Source of the DNA: Mercurialis annua
Taxonomy: Eukaryota > Streptophyta > Magnoliopsida > Malpighiales > Euphorbiaceae
Assembly (NCBI RefSeq): GCF_937616625.2
Contig: NC_065573.1
Span: 13,221,001 to 13,285,000 of the forward strand
Reading direction: 5' to 3'
Length of the DNA: 64,000 nucleotides
The notes under the pieces were generated by a model, which worked only from the letters and a program-made list of their open reading frames with translations, ran no database searches and was not told where the DNA came from. Positions 10,700 to 22,645 of this stretch are shown piece after piece. Numbering within the stretch: the stretch's first letter is position 1; every line of letters starts with the position of its first letter. A program made the position numbers and the translations under genes.

Positions 10700-11480
10700 A
10701 AATTAAAAGACAACAGTTTGGAAATCAAGATTCTAAAATAATAAAGTGGAGAGAAAAAAAACAAAAAAAGACAAAATAAATGAGGAAGTGAAATGAAAAA
10801 AACAACTTTTAATACAACACGAAGACTAGGCGACGTGGGTAAGTAACCGTCACGAATAAGGCAGTAGTAATAGGCATTTGACTCTCGAGAAACATGGGAC
10901 ACGACTGCACCACAATAAAAGAAAAGCATAAATATCACTATAGACAAGAGGAAGACACTAAAGAGAACATGAGAGAAAAGAAAAAACACATGAAGAAATC
11001 AAGCTCACTTTCACTATTCTTAGAGCTAACTACGGGGTAAGAATAACGCCTGAAAAGAGAGTTATCTCTGAGAATAGGAAAAATAACATGATTTTCCTTT
11101 ATGACACAAAATGGAACAATAATAGAAGCAACAATAAAACTAGGGAGGAGCCAACAAAAGGCACAACAGGTCATGTGCGGAAATAAAATACCAAACAAAG
11201 TCCCAAGCCTCACACGCGAACTCTAGATTGTGACGTATGACCAAATTTAAAAACACAACTACAATCCAGACAAATGACAAAATCGAAAGGTAAAAGTGCC
11301 ACCCTTGCTAAAATTGCATCAAGAAAAAAAACTAAATATGAATATCTAGTCAATGCAAACTAGGGAAATTAATAATGGAATAATACAAAATCTATTAATC
11401 TCGCATTGCTTAATACAAAAAGACCATGTGGAAAAACTTATAAAAAGATGACAGTCTCATTCCTTTAGATTATTAGACAC
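10700..11480. other. A-rich non-coding stretch
   Basis: The plus strand is strongly A-rich. Minus-strand ORFs at 10672-11213 are F/L/S-rich, as expected from translating T-rich DNA, and show no recognisable domain. Nothing else is seen. Confidence 0.4.
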
Positions 11481-11488
11481 TTTTTTTT

Positions 11489-11863
11489 GGCTTAATTACT
11501 TAAAAACCACCCACCTTAAACTTTTTTTTCGTTTATACCCTAACCTAGAAAAAAATTCATTTATACCTTGACGTATGTATTTATGTTTCACCTCTACCCC
11601 GAGATACTAAATTAACCTCTTTTCATTAAGAAAAAAGTTTAAAATAGTTCTTCATTTTTAACCTAAACTATTAATTAGAAATGAATTTTTCTCTAAATGA
11701 AGGACTATTTTAAACTTTTTTTTAAATGAAAAGAGGTTAATTTAGTGCCTCGGGGTAGAGGTGAAACATAAACACATACGTCAGGGTATAGATGAACTTT
11801 TTTTTAGATCAGGGTATAAACGAAAAAAAAGTTTAAGGTGGGTGGTTTTTAAGTAATTAAGCC
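11489..11863. mobile_element. Foldback MITE, 375 bp, near-complete inverted repeat
   Basis: GGCTTAATTACTTAAAAACC at the left is repeated inverted at the right end, and the two arms pair over most of the element (for example the CTCTACCCCGAG and CTCGGGGTAGAG words). Terminal GGCTTAAT words are shared with the larger foldback at 54406. The flanks CTTTTTTTT and TTTATTTTT may be a degenerate 9-bp target duplication of the Mutator type, but they are low complexity. Confidence 0.75.
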
Positions 11864-12156
11864 TTTATTTTTTAAATCAGTATCACACTAATTTAAATAT
11901 CAGAGTGAATGGAGATCCGGCACGATCACAACCTCTTAAATAGCTCCAACAGAACTATATCTCATCGCATCTCCGGATCCATCAATTTTGATTTAAGAGA
12001 AATAATGAATAATGATGGTCTATCAATGAAAATCAGGCTATTGGAGAAATTTAATAAATGGCGTTTAAAGTATCAACAATGTCGTTTTGGATTTAATTTA
12101 GAATACCGGGAAGTCATTTTTGTAACGGTTGTTTTAATATCAGAAAAAGAGAAGCA

Positions 12157-15100
12157 ATGAAGTGCATGCACAATACAATCCTAAGTACAACTATCATTTC
12201 CCCCAAATTTCAAAACCCTAATAATTTGAGGCCCTCAATTTCACCAAATTACACACACTCCATTTATAGAACCCATAAAATTCTGAAGCTAAGAAGCCTT
12301 AGAATCAAAGCTTTAGTGGATAATCACTCCGGAGATTCGAGCAACTGGTTGAACCGGTTCCCGACCGGAGCTTTGGCAGCTGAGAAAATATTTAGAGTGA
12401 TTTCAGGTGCCACAGAAAGTCCGATTGCGCAGTTTATATCTCCTCCAACCACTCTGTTACACCGTGTTGACCCCCGAATTAAATTGGTAATTTTGATAGT
12501 TGAGTTGGATAGTTATTGGTTTGGGTTGGAGTTTGTTGATGTGTTGCTTTTAATGCAGGTATGGCTTTTGGTTTTAGTTGTATTGCCTGCAAGGTCGCAC
12601 TTAATCATGCGTGTTGGGCTGGTAGTTTACTTGGCTCTTTTGTCTATCTGGATTCTCCCCAGACAAGTTTGGATGGTAAATCTTTCTACTTTTTGGACTA
12701 TAAGCTTTGTTTCGCCGAGACCTTTAATAATCTTAATCTCTTGAAATAGCTTTAGACTGCAACATTCGTCATTATTGTAGTTATTTTAACTAGGTAGCAC
12801 GGACACAAACATGGGGATATGGGACACTTGGACATGGTAAAACGGTGTTATTTTAAGATTTCTTATCCTAAAAATTTCATGTCCGAAGCGCCAAGTTTCC
12901 GACACTGGCGACAGGCTTCCAAAACTGGAAATGTAGACCGAATGAAGTGTCTCTGTGTGTGAACTGTTTCTTAATGGTGGTACTCATTGCTGAATTTCAC
13001 CTAACCACTTTTAGGATCAATTGGGAAGAGTGTCATTGCTTTCCGGAATTTTGTTTATAATGCTGGGTTTCGGTTCAGATAGTGCACCTGCACTTATACA
13101 GTCAAGAACTCCACCACCTGCAATGATGGGCTTGCCTAGCCTTCCTGCTTCTTTGGGAGGCTATTCATATTTAATTATGAAGCTAGGACCCCTAAAGTTT
13201 ACAAGGAAGGGCTTATCGGTAGCAAGCACAGCTGCATGCTTAACTTTTACGGTGAGTTGCCTTTCATACTTTTCGTTCTCTTTTGTCATGCACTGCAGAG
13301 GTTCCATGAAAACTAAGCTTAGAAACATTTTTGCGCAGCTTCTGAAGGCACAAACAATTTACATGTACACATGCAAACTTATAGATATTGTTTACATGGA
13401 GTCGCATCGCAGAGCCTTTTAAAAAGTTATTTCACGGGTTTTCTGGAAGCTGAAACCCTTAACATCCATCCTAAACTTCTATTATAACTTTTTTTCTTGA
13501 GAAAATAATTTGGGTTACTTAGTATACATATATTACCCGGCTCTTTGATAAACCAAAAACCTTTTGGTCAATCTAAGGAGTTCTGTCTATTTTTTTCTCT
13601 TAGGTTTTCCAAAGTGCAAGCCTCTGTCTGGCAACCACAACTCCGGAACAATTGGCATTTTCTTTACGGTGGTTTATGCTGCCTTTGAGATATATTGGCG
13701 TACCAGTGCCTGAAATTATTCTTACCCTCTTGCTCTCTCTAAGGTTCATCAATCTAGTGTTTGATGAGGTAAAAAAAAAGGGCTAGTCGATTTATTTATT
13801 ATTTGTCAAACAGACTGGCAATTTTTTTAGAATACTTGCAGTCACACTTTAATAGTTGAACATATTATTATGATGATTTTGCAAAAAAGTGTTTCCATTA
13901 GTTTCTCACGCCCATAAAGTAGCTACATGTTATGTCTGCAGGTTCGTAATGTTGCTTTAGGGATTGTATCTCGAAGGATAAACTGGAAGCTATTAACAAT
14001 GATGGAGACAATTGATGGTAAGCAAACAGCTCTTGTCTTTCTCGTATGTGTAAAAGTTCAGGAAAGGGCTATTGGTATGTTTAGACTGGGGGTTGGTCTC
14101 TCTTGTGATGGTATTAACTTTAATTTATAACCTGTTCCCAGTTGTTCATGTTCATTGCAAATACAAGAAAGAAAGACATTGACCATGTATCTAATACTGC
14201 GGTTCAGCCAAATGGCCTCTTCTCTTCTTTGACAATTTCTATTCATTAAAGCCTTTAATCTGTTGTTTACACAATATTTTGTTAGAAATTAGGTGTGAGG
14301 GAAAACAATTTCCAGTCATTTGCTATAATAGTGGTTTCATTTTATGCTTCAATCACAATGTGCCCTGATCCTTGATGGTATCAAACATGGGGAATAATGA
14401 AATGACTGTTACAAACTGTGTTACTTGGGGTTTTGGAAGCAGGGATGAGTATTGAATATGAGTATTTGGCTGGGTTTTAAATCTCTACTATTTTTCTAGA
14501 TTTCTGATTTGAGGCATTAGAGTGCCATGCTCATTTATGAGTGTCCTGGTTTAACCTGAGTATTTTGTAGTATGGTTGAAAGTATCGATGTTTTTTTAAC
14601 TCTTTTTGGATATACTTGGATTGAAATGTTGCTGTTTTAATTTTGATATTTGGGTTTGCAGTTTTTGCTTCCTATATACGTCGAATCTTCAAGAACATCT
14701 TTAACCATGCAGAGCAGATATCTCAGGTTCGTATCTGGTTACTCTTCGTCTTATTTTATATGTAATACTATTGATGGTGATCTCATATGGTCAGTTAGTT
14801 AAGTTGTGGTCTAGGAGATGATCAGAAGTGATAGAAGTTGAGAAAATAAAGAGTTATGTTATACAAAAGAAACGACAAAAGTGGTAGGAGGTTTATTATA
14901 GTAAGAACGGTGATGCGTTTATCTGTTTGTAATTTATTTTGATTAGAAGAAAGCATATGAGTTTGAAGGGAAAATAATAAGAATAGTAAGAGATTGTTAG
15001 TAAAGAGGTTTGCGGTTTTACAGGCGATGATTGTGCGGGGCTTTAGAGGGGACAGCAACTCTCATAAGATGTACTACATATGGAAGTCCTCATTTGGGAT

Positions 15101-15176
15101 GGCAGATTTTGTTTCCATTCTGTGCCTCATTAGTGTTGTAGCTGCTGCTTTCCTTTCTGATTATTTCCTCCTTTGA
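12157..15176 (+). CDS. ABCI12: Chloroplast ECF-type transporter T component, ABCI12 homologue (7 exons)
   Basis: The exons 12157-12486, 12559-12675, 13015-13251, 13604-13768, 13942-14017, 14662-14726 and 15024-15176 join in frame to a 380-residue protein. Every intron starts GT and ends AG. The product matches the plant ABCI12 / CbiQ-EcfT family, whose usual length is close to 390. An Arg/Ser/Asn-rich chloroplast transit-like leader precedes NWLNRFPTGALAAEKIFRVI. Hydrophobic helices follow in exons 2-4 (LLVLVVLPARSHLIM, SLLSGILFIMLG, IILTLLLSLRFINLVF). The conserved cytosolic coupling stretch with the Arg-Gly pair (AMIVRGFRG) is in exon 7, and a final helix ends the protein. The family is the membrane-embedded T subunit of energy-coupling-factor importers; the plant substrate is uncertain. 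The first in-frame ATG after an upstream stop was taken as start. Intron 2 holds a repeat-like GTAGCACGGACAC segment near 12794. Confidence 0.92.
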
Positions 15177-15640
15177 TTATCTGATTGTTAGAGACACATT
15201 ATCCCTCCAGATAATGCATTCTTAATCTACTGTCATTGTCACCACAATTTTATTTTATAGCTTTTCTTGAAACAAATTGATGCATTTTCAATTACGAATG
15301 TTTTCAAGCTCTGTTAACTCCAACAACCACCAACTAAAGAGTTTCTTCCATAACCGTTGCGCATATTTACAATAAATCAATGATCATTGATCTTTCAAAT
15401 TATTATTTTTTTATTATTAAATATTTCACATGGTTAATGCATCATTAGTTTGTTGTATGCATTATTAGCACAATGGTTGTGTTGTATAATTTTTTCCAAA
15501 CTTAATTGAGCTTCCAATCTTCGTGCCTCTGCTAACTCATCATACATTCTTAGTTTGATCTTTAGGTTTCAGGGTTTTAAGTTATAAAGGAATTCATAAG
15601 GAACACTATGAAATATTTCAAAATTTATTTGGCAATATAG
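15177..15640. other. 3' flank of ABCI12, no gene seen
   Basis: AT-rich sequence that probably holds the ABCI12 3' untranslated region. No RNA gene, ORF or repeat was recognised. Confidence 0.4.
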
Positions 15641-15990
15641 TTTAGCACTTTTTAAAAACGGTTTATTGAAAATATTTTAGAACTCTTTTTAAAACTGTTT
15701 TAAAAGAAAAAAGTTTGACTGATGGAAAATATTTTTAGAAACTACTTGAAATTGTTTTAAAAACTGTTCTAGAGAATGGTGAAAAATATTTTTATAAACC
15801 ATTAAACAATTGAGAACTCGTTTGAAAATGTTGGATAGTAATTTTTTGAGATTTCTGGAAGATAGTTTTAGAAACCATTAAAAATTATTTTTAAAATTAA
15901 AATGGAAAATAGATGAAAAACATTTTTAGAAATCGTGTAAAAACTATTTTAGCAACGATTGCAATTTATGTTTCAAAAATTGTTTGAAAA
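15640..15990 (+). repeat. Degenerate tandem repeat, GAAAATATTTTTAGAAACC type
   Basis: The words GAAAATATTTT(T)AGAAAC and AAACTGTTTTA recur six or more times at irregular spacing of about 50-80 bp. It has no coding potential. Confidence 0.5.
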
Positions 15991-18900
15991 TAAAGTATGT
16001 CGGAGTGAGAAGTGGAGTAGAAATTTTTGTATAATTATTTATTATCATTAGTTTAGGCACATTTTAGTTTCTTTTAACTAAATTTTTTTTATAAGGAGAA
16101 ATATTAAAATCATAAAGACAATAATAACTTTTTAAAATTGGCTTATTGACTAAAAAACTACTCACCTTCTAGCCCCTTTTTAATTTCACTATAACGTTGC
16201 AATTTTGTCAATTATACCATAATTCAAACCTTTAGCCTTCAATTCCAATCTTAAAATCAAATTGGACTTTTTTCGACTCAGAAAAATTCATAAAACCCTT
16301 ATAAAGTACTTTTTTTTTTGAAAATTTATAAAGTACCTATCCTATCTCTTTTCCATTCAAAAAATTAAAAATGAATAATTGGACCCGTGTACTAAATCAT
16401 GAATTTTAGAGAGATGAGGAGAGAAAATAAAATGAATTATGAGGGTTATAATTTATTATATATGTATTTATAGTGTCCGTATAAAAAATAATTGAACCCG
16501 TGTACTATAGTTTTGCAATGTCTATAGGCAATATTTTAGAAAACCAAATCAATATCTTTATTATTTTTTTTATAAAAATCCCAATTATAAATGATTAAAT
16601 TTTGTAAGGTAATTATATAAAAAAATCCTAAATTATAACAAAATCGAGTCGAAATACAGCCCTATCGAGAGTTCAACTTGGAAACACCTAATTAACTTAA
16701 TTTATTGGACTCGTAGAGAGGAGAAATTCTGGTGTGAATCTAGTTTGTCACATAGAATTGTGGCGTATCTATTAATTGCATGACACGTGGTGGTATTTAA
16801 TATTAGTATATCCCATCAACAAAGAGAAGTTAATTCTAATTATAATAAATGTGATTGGCTATTACATTAAAATTCCATCCTACCAAAATTTAAAAATTGA
16901 TGAATTGTACATTTCTCCTAAAAAAGAAACCCTTAAACATTTTGGCCGAAACCGTTTTTTTTGGCAAAATAACAGTTGTATTAATTTCGGTAAATAGAAG
17001 TACATAATGTTTGTGAGAACTAGATAACAGAGATTACAATAATAACTCCTAAAAAGGAGGCTTTAAGGACTTTTTAGCCACTTCATGGACCATCCAAGTA
17101 CACATTTGCTTAACATATGCAAAGTAAGCGAACGGTATAAAAGTATGACTTCTATTATTGATGGAATATCTTTCTCGACTTATTCCAGTGTCTTCGCAAC
17201 TTCGGGTGATATTAAACCTGAAAGACAATGAGAACTACAATAAGTGATAAAACTCAAAATTTTCATACAAATCATACCAACAACTGTTACTATATTATAG
17301 TTGCATCAGAACTTATCTTGAACATTGCAGACGGTAGAGGCCTTCATCAACGTACTTTAACCTCACAAGGAGTACAATATCCTCACAAGGAGTATGAAAC
17401 CTCACAAGGAGTACTTTAACCTCATAAGGAGTATTTTAATTACAGTGTTCGGAAAAAAATGGCAATCAAAAGATGCATATCGGCGATGACGGACCAAACT
17501 TTCAAATATTTTTTTTGGTTAGTGTCTTCTGAACAACTTGAAAACGGTAACCAAACAAATTTCACACAACAATACCTTGATGACATGCATAATTCATTTT
17601 ATTTTCAAATCACATTTTGAACTACATATAACTATACGTAAGAACAAACCCGTCAATTAAGAATATAAATTAATAAACCAACAGAGAAGAAAAATAAATA
17701 CCACCTTTTAACGAGTGAAGTGAAATCAAAATTTGAAAACTTGATATGGTTTTTTTTTTGTAATTATTAAAAATATGAAATGTTTAATGATGTAGTAATA
17801 TAATTTTAAACATGCAATTTCATAAACTATATCCACAATTGTAAATAGAATTATGAAATTCAAATTTAGAAAAGAGAAAAAAAGAACTTATCTTGTCACG
17901 TTGTTGAAGATTGTTCTGTCCGGTGGTGAAGATGGTCGGATGATAGGTGGCGGTGATTGAGAATGTTACCCTAATCAATGTAATCATCCATGCGGCAAAG
18001 TTGAAATTCCACTTGACGGTTACTTGGCTTTGAGAAAATCCTTCATCAGATTAAGTTGATGTCTTCAAAACAGCCACTTCCACAATTATATCGTATTGCA
18101 TTCAAATGGTTTAGGGATTGAATAATAAAAGGCATATAAGAACAATTCTGACTTTGGTTTTTTTTTTTTGAAATCAACAATTGTGACTCCTAACTAGAAA
18201 ACTAAACTACATAATTATTAATTATGAACACTTAATTATACAGTTTCATGAATAACTCTAAAAAAATTAACACACTAATAAAACCATTTCAGAAAGTGGC
18301 CATTGGTTGAGCAATTCAATGACGTAAGCATGTGATACTGTGACTTGCATTTTGATACATTAACATGGGGAAGTAGAGAAGTTGATTAAGAAAATGAATA
18401 AAGAAGGTGGAACCATAAAAAACAAAGCTAGATTAAAACACGAAAACAGAAAATCAATTAAGACAAAAAAGAAGAATATAATTGTAAATAGGAATAAAGA
18501 AAATGTTGCAATTTGAAAGTGTGTGAAAGTGAGTATAGATTAATCATTTCAAGGGGAGTTTCAGAAGCTAGTAACAAAATTCTATTTAAAATTCAATACT
18601 TCCATCACATAACACAAGAATGCATGAAATCATGCCACACGGATAAAATTCATGTCATGTCACAATTTCCAAAAACAAATCAGACCATGAAACTATAATG
18701 CAAAGAGCAAGATACCTGGCCAAGAGAACATCCTCCGCAAAGAAATCCATAGAAGCAGTAGAGACACAGACTAAACAATTCGGATCTGTGTATTTCAAAA
18801 CCAAGTAACTGCCCGAGAAACCTAAAGTAAGCGCCCATTTGCAGAAACAAGGCGATCTCTTGCATTAAACACATGGCCTTGGTTCTAAATTAAACAGTTA

Positions 18901-18999
18901 TTAACTTGGCCAAAAGCATAAAAAAAGAAGAGTTATTTTCAGGGTTGCCATATACGTCATTCTCGTGCTTGGCCGAAACCATCTTAAAATCTGCCGTTT
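15991..18999. other. AT-rich intergenic DNA without recognisable gene
   Basis: No protein family was recognised in either strand. A sequence near 16139 (GGCTTATTGACTAAAAAACT) resembles one end of the foldback MITEs at 11489 and 54406 and may be a decayed relative. A small tandem repeat is listed separately. The minus-strand ORF at 18680-18874 could be an exon fragment, but I cannot assign it. Confidence 0.35.
17361..17438 (+). repeat. Four-copy tandem repeat CCTCACAAGGAGTA
   Basis: Units start at 17361, 17381, 17400 and 17420 with the core CCTCACAAGGAGTA (the last copy has CCTCATAAGGAGTA) and AT-rich spacers, giving a period of 19-20 bp. No function is apparent. Confidence 0.85.
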
Positions 19000-19056
19000 A
19001 TGCTAACAATCTCTAATCTTTTGAGTTTTGCCATTGAAATGGCGTGCACAAACGTA

Positions 19057-19260
19057 GGAGTGAAGAAGCCACACAGATTCAGACCTGGAACTGCAGCTTT
19101 AAGAGAAATCATAAAGTACCAAAAGAGCAGAGAGGTTGTCATTAGAAAGCTTCCGTTCCAAAGGCTGGTCCGGAAAATTGGTGAAGATCTGAAGAGTGAT
19201 GTGAGGTCCCAAAGCGGGGCTATTGCTGATTTACAAGAGGCTGCTGAAGCTTATTTAGTG
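19057..19260 (+). pseudogene. Histone H3 core fragment (residues about 34-101)
   Basis: There are 68 codons without intron, open throughout, with the histone-fold sequence [19 protein letters not shown] and [10 protein letters not shown]36 and K37 (in GVKKPHRF) and the residue matching K79 are kept. K4, K9 and K27 are absent because the tail is missing. Several substitutions relative to ordinary H3 (for example REVVIRKL and SQSGAIAD) suggest an old or relaxed copy. The fragment runs directly into the F-box ATG. Confidence 0.9.
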
Positions 19261-20407
19261 ATGGGAACTACCAATAAAGAGCAGTTACCTGCTGAAATCA
19301 TGGCGGAGATCCTTTCGCGTTTGCCTGTCATGCGATTCAGGTGCGTTTCCAAACTCTTCAGAACCCTAATATCGGATGCCCACCCACCTCAGAAATTCAA
19401 CTCGCACTCGCTTTATTGTTTTATGTGAAAGTGGTTCACTCCTTAAATCATGTCCTCTGCACCCTGTTTTTGACAATTCTGCAACTGTTCTGCCCCATTC
19501 TTACCCTTTCTCATCAAATCGCAAATACTCTCAGCTTGTTGGTTGCTGTGATGGATTAATACGTCTGACTACCATGACATCATATGTTGCCTTACTCAAT
19601 CCATCTACAAGGCTACTCCATGAATGTAATACCCCGTACGTTTGACGTTGCCGAAGTGAGCAACGCAATATAAATTAATAGTCAGAACGACTAGAAAAAG
19701 GAGTTAGCGAAGGAATTAAGTAATTAAGAACGAGGATAGGTCGATATTGAAATTTAAAGAAGGAATTTCAATATTTGTAATGCCTAAATTAATTAAACGG
19801 GACTAAGGAAAAGTTGGAATTAAAAATAAGATTAAGTCCCCGAAAAATTAGAAAATGGAATTTTATTGCCCGAAAAATATTAAATAAATAAATTATTGAC
19901 GGGAATCAGTAATTAAGAAAAAAAATATTGATAATTTGGATATCAATATTCATAAAAGAAAAATAAGGATGAAAAAGTGATGGAAATCGTCGTTTTCGCT
20001 CAAATTGGAGAATTGAGCGTTTTAGCCAAAATTTGGCAAAATCGATTAGCGGAGTCTAAATAGTGAGTTGGCGGAAGAGTATTATTTATTTGGACATAAA
20101 TAATACGAAATTTATCGAGATTAAACGATTGAGTGATTTTTGGACTAAATTGAGCAAAAGAAAAGCTTAGGACTAAATGTTGAGGAGGTGGCTTCATTAA
20201 GGGTTGAAGTGCACTTTTTGCCATAAATATATATAGGCCTAAATTGAAATAAGATCAGCAATTGCTCATAAATTCCAGCCATCATCTTCCACCTTCTTCA
20301 ACCTCCAAACCCTTCCCCATGTAAGTCAACTTCAACAAAAGAGGAAGAATTGCAAAGTTTTTTTTTTTGAACGCGCCGTACGCGCGACCTTTCTTCCTTC
20401 TTCTCAG

Positions 20408-22645
20408 ATGAAGAGCATTAAGAACTTCCGGTATCGGGAAGATCATATAAGCCACATGGCAGAAGACTTTCCATTTTTGCAATCATTGTATATGTTGCTT
20501 CCTTCTCACTCCTTCAACTTCTGGTTTTCTGATTCCTTATCTTTCCACTCTCTGCACCCGAGGTTTCCTTTCAGATCTTCTTCGCTATACATGCAAATCT
20601 TTTCCCACTTTCGGTTTAGAGAAGATCATTTCTGCCAAATGGCATTTTATCTATCAGATCAGCAATCTTTTCTCATTACTCATTACCCTTTAAGTGAAAC
20701 CCTTCTTCTTCCCCTACTCTACACTCTCCAATTTCCGGCAAACAACCTTTATCTTAGAATAAATATTTGCATGATGGATTCATATTCCCAACGTCACCCC
20801 TCCTCTTCTTACCCTTCCATTGATGATCTTATAGCCAGAACTCACAATCTTACCTTCTCAGATCCTACCATTAATCTTCCCACAGAAAATCTCGAAAACA
20901 TGTCTCCATTCCAACTGGTCCTCGTGGGGAAGATTCTTACGAAAAAATCCTTTGAAGCTGCTGATGTGCAACAATGGACGGCGGATGCATGGCCATTAAC
21001 AGGATCTCTGTTGGTGGAGAAAGTTTCCTTTGGTATCTTTACGTTTGCGTTTGAGAAGAAGGCAGATTATGATATGGTTTTGGAGCTCAGACCATGGAAT
21101 ATTCAGCACCAACACATAGTTATCAAGGAGTGGCCTCCTAATAGGAGTATTCGTCATATTTATTTTCGTTCAACCATTTTTTGGGTCCAGATCCATGGGT
21201 TACCAAGAAATCAAGTAACCGAAGATAATGCCAGGAGATTGTCAACCTTGTTCTACCGTTTTCATGAGCTGGATTTTGATATGTCGAATCCACTATGGAG
21301 ACAACAATTTCTCAGACTGAGAGTGGAAATCTTAGTTAGCAAGCCCTTCATGAGAGGGTGTATGATCAACCCACGATCACCATATCAGTTCTGGGTGGAT
21401 TTTAAGTATGAGGGTTTCCCGGATACCTGCTTTTACTGTGGGCGCATGGGGCATATGCTTCGTGCATGCAGATACCGCCTGGATAATGCAGTCAAAGGCT
21501 TTCATCTCAGAGGAGGGGAACCTCTACCATTCAGTCCTCAGTTGGGTACTGCCCCGATGAAGCATAGTTCTTTGGTTCAACCTAAACAAGATTATGCAGC
21601 CCATTTTATACAAGATACTCGAAGACCTCAACACTACAGAATCAACCATGCTCAGGAACTTTTTCATCATATTCCAGTCCCAGTTACTACACTTCCTAAT
21701 ACACATCATCTGTCTCAAGGTCCTAAGATTCAACGACATGCAAACCCTAGGCAGCACACTGATGTCATGGAGGATGACACTCCAGGAAGGTCTCTACACA
21801 AACAGCTCACCATCAACAACCAAGCAAGGCCTGCTGACAAAGGTAAAAATATTGCTGACATACTGCCACCTGTCCAGTTTTGTTCCCAGTCAGTGCCATG
21901 TGGTGGGTCTTCTTCCTCAGGTGCTCAAGAGGACTTTTTGGGTCCACGTTCAGCGATTACCGTTTCTCAAGGGCCTGACATGTCACAACCACAACACTCA
22001 ACCATCCCAGATGGTATAACACAGTTTGGAGGGACCAAACACCCGAAACCAGTCTATCTGCCTCCGCACTTACTCCAGATCCTGAGCCCCCATCTGAAGG
22101 CTAAATTTATCAATGCTGGGTCCAATCTTCTCCTCTCAGAAAGTGAACAAGTTGAGGTTTGTTTAGACCTTATCCACAGAAATAATCCGTTCAATCCAAA
22201 TGGATCCTTTGATTGTAATGATGCGTTTAATGAGGAAATTGCTACTCTCTTTCAAGAAGTGTGTGTGGACGATTACTCAATGCATGCAACGTTTGGAGAC
22301 AACAATATGGATAGATATGCAATGGAGGAAACAATATCTGAAAGAAAAGAAAGCAAGTGGACCCGGCTGGTTCGTCAGGAATCATCAATGGCTTTCCACA
22401 CGGAGGTTACAGTTCAGACGACACAGAAGAAACGCAAGTTGGATTGGATTATCCAGACTGAGGATAACACCACTAGAGTCACCAGCAACGACCAAGATCT
22501 CTCAGTTAATGTGGACAATGTTCACACCTTTCCTAGACATGAGCTGCCTTCATCCCAGTGGATACAAGAACTGGAACAGTTTGACACTAATATATTTTTG
22601 AGGGACACAGAGGCCACCCCCGAAGGGTCTCCACGAGATCCATGA
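20408..22645 (+). CDS. LINE ORF1: DUF4283 / zinc-knuckle nucleic-acid-binding protein
   Basis: A 745-codon ORF. A second in-frame ATG at 20774 (MDSYSQRHPSSSYPSIDDL) would give 623 residues and looks the more natural start, because the first 120 codons are F/S/L-rich and unlike known ORF1 starts. The DUF4283 region runs from about residue 140 to 330 (FQLVLVGKILTKKSF, FWVQIHGLPRN, CMINPRSPYQFWVDFKYEGF). A CX2CX4HX4C knuckle (CFYCGRMGHMLRAC) follows at about residue 341. The C-terminal half is Gln/Ser/Pro-rich with a basic KKRKLDW patch. L1 ORF1 proteins bind the element RNA and form the retrotransposition particle. Its stop overlaps the ORF2 start, suggesting reinitiation or coupled translation. 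Confidence 0.9.
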   Translation: MKSIKNFRYREDHISHMAEDFPFLQSLYMLLPSHSFNFWFSDSLSFHSLHPRFPFRSSSLYMQIFSHFRFREDHFCQMAFYLSDQQSFLITHYPLSETLLLPLLYTLQFPANNLYLRINICMMDSYSQRHPSSSYPSIDDLIARTHNLTFSDPTINLPTENLENMSPFQLVLVGKILTKKSFEAADVQQWTADAWPLTGSLLVEKVSFGIFTFAFEKKADYDMVLELRPWNIQHQHIVIKEWPPNRSIRHIYFRSTIFWVQIHGLPRNQVTEDNARRLSTLFYRFHELDFDMSNPLWRQQFLRLRVEILVSKPFMRGCMINPRSPYQFWVDFKYEGFPDTCFYCGRMGHMLRACRYRLDNAVKGFHLRGGEPLPFSPQLGTAPMKHSSLVQPKQDYAAHFIQDTRRPQHYRINHAQELFHHIPVPVTTLPNTHHLSQGPKIQRHANPRQHTDVMEDDTPGRSLHKQLTINNQARPADKGKNIADILPPVQFCSQSVPCGGSSSSGAQEDFLGPRSAITVSQGPDMSQPQHSTIPDGITQFGGTKHPKPVYLPPHLLQILSPHLKAKFINAGSNLLLSESEQVEVCLDLIHRNNPFNPNGSFDCNDAFNEEIATLFQEVCVDDYSMHATFGDNNMDRYAMEETISERKESKWTRLVRQESSMAFHTEVTVQTTQKKRKLDWIIQTEDNTTRVTSNDQDLSVNVDNVHTFPRHELPSSQWIQELEQFDTNIFLRDTEATPEGSPRDP

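Noticed and set aside
10270..11213. Hydrophobic minus-strand ORFs suggestive of membrane proteins
   Set aside because: Translation of T-rich DNA gives F/L/S-rich strings; the frame is not maintained and no topology or motif is consistent.
11909..12160. 83-codon ORF ending in an ATGA overlap with the ABCI12 start
   Set aside because: The overlap looks like coupling but has no meaning in plant nuclear translation; no family match, and the region is probably promoter and leader of ABCI12.
18680..18874. Minus-strand ORF that might be an exon (donor-like GTATCT after GGCCAG)
   Set aside because: No family recognised in any of the three frames and no partner exon found nearby; left unannotated as a gene.
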